A stretch of 64,000 nucleotides of DNA from Macrosoma leucophasiata (lineage: Eukaryota > Arthropoda > Insecta > Lepidoptera > Hedylidae). Below are positions 42,101 through 48,100 of the stretch, piece after piece. The notes beneath the pieces were generated by a model, which had not been told where the DNA came from, searched no databases, and saw only the letters and a list, made by a program, of their open reading frames with translations. Numbering within the stretch: the first letter of the stretch is position 1; each line of letters opens with the position of its first letter. The stretch lies in NCBI GenBank assembly GCA_036365455.1, contig JAWQUS010000027.1, positions 19,270,501 through 19,334,500 on the forward strand, given 5' to 3'. Made by a program: the position numbers and the translations under genes.

Positions 42101-45100
42101 ATATCCATATTAGAAATCAAATTTGCGGATTTTCTCGCGTATTCGGTCGCAGCTACCGTGGTCACGGGCAGACTAATTCGACCCCGGTAGCTGGAAAGCG
42201 ACCGAAACGTCGGGTTTGAGAAGAAGTTTGGGAGTGTTGTATACGCGAGAAAACCCGAAAATTTAATTTCTACAATGTATGAAGCTCGCGACTACCTATG
42301 AAAACGTAACTATATCCATCATAATTCTTCAGATGCATGTGGTGGTGTCCTCTACGCGCCGAACGGAACGATCACCTCCCCATCGTTCCCCGACCTGTAC
42401 CCGCCGTCCAAGAACTGCCTGTGGGAGATCGTGGCGCCCCCCCAACACCGCATCACGCTCAACTTCACGCATTTCGATTTGGAAGGCAGCAACAATATGT
42501 ATCATCAGGTAATTATTGCTTTTTTATGTCAAAAGGTTGAAAGACCTGGTCCTAATGGAAAGTGGTCACCGTCGCCTGAAAATTTGCAACAACAGGTAAG
42601 TTGCCAACGCACTGTAGTGTGTGTGGCATCACAAAGGCACACTCTCTCATATATGCAAATAAGAGTATAAGACAGAACAAAGCCAACATCCGTAACGTGC
42701 CACATCTGTAAACGTAAACAGTCGTATCATTATAAAATTATATGTTTTTTTTTTGTGGAAAGATCGCAAACAATGATGCAATTCATATGGAAGGTAACTT
42801 ATTCTATAATACATAGGTAAGTATAAGTAACCTTCGAAAATAAAAGTCTGTACTTTCCACTGTTGCCACTTGGGGTCGTACCTAATCGAACAGCGACGGA
42901 TGTTGGACGGCAGGTACGGAAAATGCTGTAAATTCCATGGACTGCTTTTCGTACAAGCCAGTCGATCCTTCACGAGCTCAACATCAAAACCAGGCTCTCT
43001 ACCATCTGCCTGCGAAGAATCCTAAAATTCTTTGGACACATTGCCCGAAAAGATGGACATAACCTTGAGCAGCTTAGGGTTACTGGTAAGGTCGATGGCA
43101 GAAGGCCTAGAGGTCGTAGTCCAGTCAGATGGTATGACCAGATCCGCTGTACTCTGGATACAAAGCTTCACGACGCATAAATAAACGTAATCGTGAAAGT
43201 GCTTCAATATTACCACGTCACATCGATTAACTGACCTATCTTGACATAATACGAGTAGATCAACAGTACTAAACAGATATACAGTGCAAATGTGGATGGT
43301 TGCAGAGGCCCAGGAAGATCAAGACTGACCTACCTCAGGGTAGATGAGTCTTGATCAGCCAAATAGGTCGACTACTGTCTGACAGTGGGGTCAAGAGTCT
43401 GAGTAATCGGCGTGCATGGATAAAGAGAATGATGAATGTAGAAGAAGCGCGGGAGGTGTGTCAGGACTACTCAGATTTTTAATATCTGGCGCTCCACATA
43501 GTCTGCCCGTAAGGGACTTGGCACGAAGATACATACATACATACATACATCGATTAATTGATGATGACGAAATTTACTTCAGATTGTACTTTGTTTGGCA
43601 GGAATGTGAATTCGATAGTGTAACAGTGCACTCTCGTCTGGGTGCCGACGTGTTGCGGCGTCACGGCGTGTTCTGCGGCTCCGTGCTGCCGCAGTCGGTC
43701 ACCTCCGACGGCTCCGTGCTCCGCGTGCAGGTAACTTCACCAACTGCCGTCGTTCTTATGAAGGTGGCAAACAAGCATACAGTTCACATTGTTTTTTTTT
43801 ATGTTATGGAAGTGGTAAGCAAGCATGCTCAGCACGAGCACGATGTTAAGTGATGACTGCAGCGTATAGATTACCATTCAGCGGCAGATGCATTAGGTAA
43901 TGCGCTGTTACCTACGCCCCGGAGCTGAAACTCTACCACCAGTAAGACTAATTCATTTCTTACCACCTATCTTCTCGGACCTTACATATTCTATACATTG
44001 CAGTTTACATCAGATACATCTGTCCACCACTCTGGCTTCGCGGCGGCGTACTACATCGACGTGGACGAGTGTGCGGACAATAATGGCGGCTGCCAGCACG
44101 AGTGCCACAACACGCTCGGTGGCTTCGAGTGCGCTTGTCACAGTGGCTTCACGCTCCACTCCAACCGACGCGACTGCAAGGAGGGAGGGTGCAAGCACGA
44201 TATATCGCATCCGCATGGAACTATATTCAGGTTACTTTCTAAGTTTTAAAAACTATAGACTAACAACAAACGCAGTGGCTACGAATGTGTCTACAATGTC
44301 CAAGGCTCCAAAAAAACTCAGGATTATTGGCAACGTACTGTAGCGTAGACGAAAGTGTGAACCACCAACGGCTCGCCACAAGCTGCTCTATCCCCATAGT
44401 ATTCTTATTATTATATACGTTCAGCGTATTTCAAGATGGATGAATATCCGTAAAGCGTTTAAGGACTGTTGCCAGCAAGAATGTGTCAGTAACAGTGCTT
44501 TTACGTTACATGCCAACCGTCACGATTGTAAGGAAAGACTGCAAACACTGCCTACGGCCTCGCTTTGCAAAGGGCCTAAGAGGAAAGACCTAATAGGTAC
44601 TAAGCCCCTAGCTGCTTATAAATCCCGCATTCAGTTTTTAAAAAGTGGCTCGCCTTATATCAGAGGGCAACGCGAAATGTACCGCCACTGCGCACTAATA
44701 TGGCTCCAAACGCTCCAAAACCTCGGACATAGCGAAAGCATTCTAGAACATGGAGGAATGTGCAAAATCCAGCGAAGTTTGCCACGACAAGTATGTTCGC
44801 ACCAGCCAGTAGCTTCATCGTTGAAGCCACTGGCTGGTGCGAACATCTATCAAAAGAATCTTTATCATAAATACACGCGGCACTATCTCAGAATAACCCT
44901 TGTTACAACTTATGATATTGTTGGCCTTATGTCTAGCACCTATTGTTGAAAAAGTTTATAAACACTTTTTTTGGAGTTTACTCCTAAGAAACGATTTCAG
45001 TTATAAGGCTCAGTACGGAAATTTAATGAGGAGTAAGTTCAAACGATCTCCTTGCGCAGTAATCGCCCGTCGTGCGTCGGAGCTGACACATACTTTTTTA

Positions 45101-48100
45101 CCTACATTACTTCTATCATACAATTTCTTTTTTTTGCAGTCCCAACTATCCAGATTTGTATCCATCGCGAAAAGATTGCGTTTGGCAGTTCTCCACAACT
45201 CCTGGTCACCGTATCAAGCTGATATTCAACGTGTTCGAGCTGGAACCACATCAAGTGAGTGTCGTCGGTTTTTGCTAATCTTGACAATTAAGAAATGAAT
45301 GCGAATTTGGATTGAATGTAATAACGATAATTTTCTCTGAACTTTTACTTATTTTTGTGTAATGTCCACTTACTGGTGTTTGAATCAGATCATCAAACAA
45401 TCATTTTGTACCGTCTAAGATTCGTACTGATAATGTTGACCAGTTCGGACAAGGACAAAAGCTCTCTGACTTAGTTACTTATTTACTTAACCTTAGTAGT
45501 CTAGTGGTGTCTTTGGAGCGGACCACTACTACTACGCTAGGATCCTGGGTTTGATCTCCGGGTTATGGAAGATCCGGGGGCTATCAAAGATAAATGTGTA
45601 TCATCCTATATCTCGGATGTTATTGAGATTGTTAAATTTTTCTGGAACTCTCATAGTGCCAGCCTTTTGGAGTTTAATAATGTGCCTGTAGATGTCAATA
45701 GGCTCGCCACCTGTTAACATGGACAACAAAAATGTAACTAGCTAATCGTCAGTATTTGCATGTATGTTGAAATGAATGCATGCATTTACTCTGCTCTGCC
45801 CTCTGTTCGGGTAATACAGGCGTGAAGTAACATTTTTTTTTACATATTTAGTATATCTTTCCTAGGAATGCACCTATGACCACGTATCAATATACGACGG
45901 AGCGTCAGCCGACGAAAAGACCCTGGGTCGTTTCTGTGGCAGCAAACTCCCTCATCCCGTGGTCGCCTCACAGAACCAGATGTATGTTGTCTTCAAGTCC
46001 GATGCGTCTGTCCAGAGGAAAGGATTCTTAGCCACGTATTCTACTGGTAAGTAGGTATAATTCAAATCATTATCACATTTTATATATTTATACTATATAT
46101 TTTTTACTGGTAGTAGAGCTCCAGTGACGGAGCTCGCGGGCGTAGGCACCACTGCATTACCTAATATGCTTCCCGCTAAATGTTAGTGTTCAGCACTATC
46201 GTGTTCCAATCGGGTAGTAATGTACAGCTCTGTAATTTCTGGTACAGAGGCATAACACCTTAGGCCTCAGGAGTGGTAACGCATCTGCATTTTGACCTTG
46301 GTCTTTGTGTGGGTGTCTATAGGCTGCAGTCATCACTTAACATCAATGTGAACTGCAAACTTGTTTACCACTTGCATTACATAAAAAAAATATACATATC
46401 AGCCCAAAAATGTTTGCTGCTGGAATTCAGCCTCCCCCAAATATGCCGGGGATATGACATAATTACCACGTTTAGCATTGCGGATTTGCATTAAACTCAT
46501 CTTGCATTAAATATTGCATTTATAGTCCCATTGGAATGGTTTGACCGCCATCGTTCAGTTGACTGACGGCACTAGTGAAAGAACTGTGCCTCACTAAAAT
46601 CAACTTTTAGCTTAAATTTTAATAGGTAATAGCTCAACTCATAAGGAGATTCCATATGAGTTGGGCTTCCGAAGTCCACACCTGACTGTCGAATTTTTCC
46701 TTTACATTTATTGCATTGCCTTGGGGTGGCAGTAACGCCATCTGTTGCTAATAATGCTGGTTAGGCAAATGTGTTATTGAGAAATCAAAAAAAAAGAAGA
46801 TAGATTCTCTAATTTAATATCGAAAACGTATTACTTTCCCAGCATGCGGAGGCTACCTAGCAGCATCAGAAACTGTCAAGCATTTGTACTCACACGCAAG
46901 ATACGGACACGATTCGTACGAGTCTCGTGCGAACTGCGACTGGAGTATAGTGGCGCCCTCAGGACAGTTCGTACGACTTACCTTCCTCACTTTCGAATTG
47001 GAGCCTGAGGCCAACTGTGGGTACGATTTTGTCCAAGTCTACGGTGGATTGGAAGGCAGCGCTGGAGATTATGGCAGTTTTTGCGGGACCAAGGTAACTG
47101 TGATGTTATACGTGATTCAATACTTTTGTTTAACTTACTTAACTATTCGATCTTTCATTATAAACAGCTAGTCAATTTGTATATAAATAAAAGAAATACC
47201 AAATCTTACTATTACAAATCGTGATTGAGACTTCCTTGTAATGTTTCGCCACTTCCCAAGTAGGAAATAAAATAATATTTACACAATGTAGGTTTACGTG
47301 TTACACATAGCCAACCCTAGCAAAGTGCACCATCAACGACCATTGCACACGGCACCCTAATTACACCCTCACCTTTTATAGCACTCTCTAGTTTAGATTA
47401 TAGATACATAGAGACAGAATGTCCAAAGATGAATACCCTATATCTCTGTGAGTCGACACGCAGCCTCCAGATTCATCACGAACCAGATTGTATCCAGCAT
47501 CTCATAGCTCACCAGGAACTCCAGTCCACCTGTAAGCTAACACCAGTAGTCCTCACCAGTGAAGCCCTGGAAGCCTTGGACGACAAGCACTACACCCTGA
47601 GCTTTCCCGTACCAACCAAGGTGAAGATATACTGCAGTCAAGAACAATATCGGACCCTACAAGGCAGCTACTTTGCAGTTATCCCTCTTAACTGTCACCT
47701 GAAAACACCCTCATTCACTATCGCCAACTCCAAAGACCTCATCAAAAGACATGTCGTAAAGATCATTGAGATGCCACTACGCAACGATACGTCGAAAGCC
47801 AAAAATTATCCGAAACTCATCCTCAACTCTCCGAGTCTGCAAAAGCTACACACTCTGAGCAACGATATAGCAATGCAGTCGCCCATTCAACTAGATGACA
47901 TCACCGACCCAGTCGTATACCACACCACTATACCGATGTACCTCGCACTAACCGGTACATGCGCACTCACCGCTACGCTACTCTACCGACGGTCACGTAC
48001 CACTACTGTATCCAGAGACATCACAGAAACGTTCAGCAGCACCCCTGAAATAACATATGCAATCCCGGCACCCCGCAACATCAACCCTAGCCAGATAAGG

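Noticed and set aside
44440..44949. 169-codon + strand frame
   Set aside because: Only its start resembles tolloid EGF2; the rest includes a foldback hairpin and no recognisable domain, so it was treated as a decayed exon copy plus chance.
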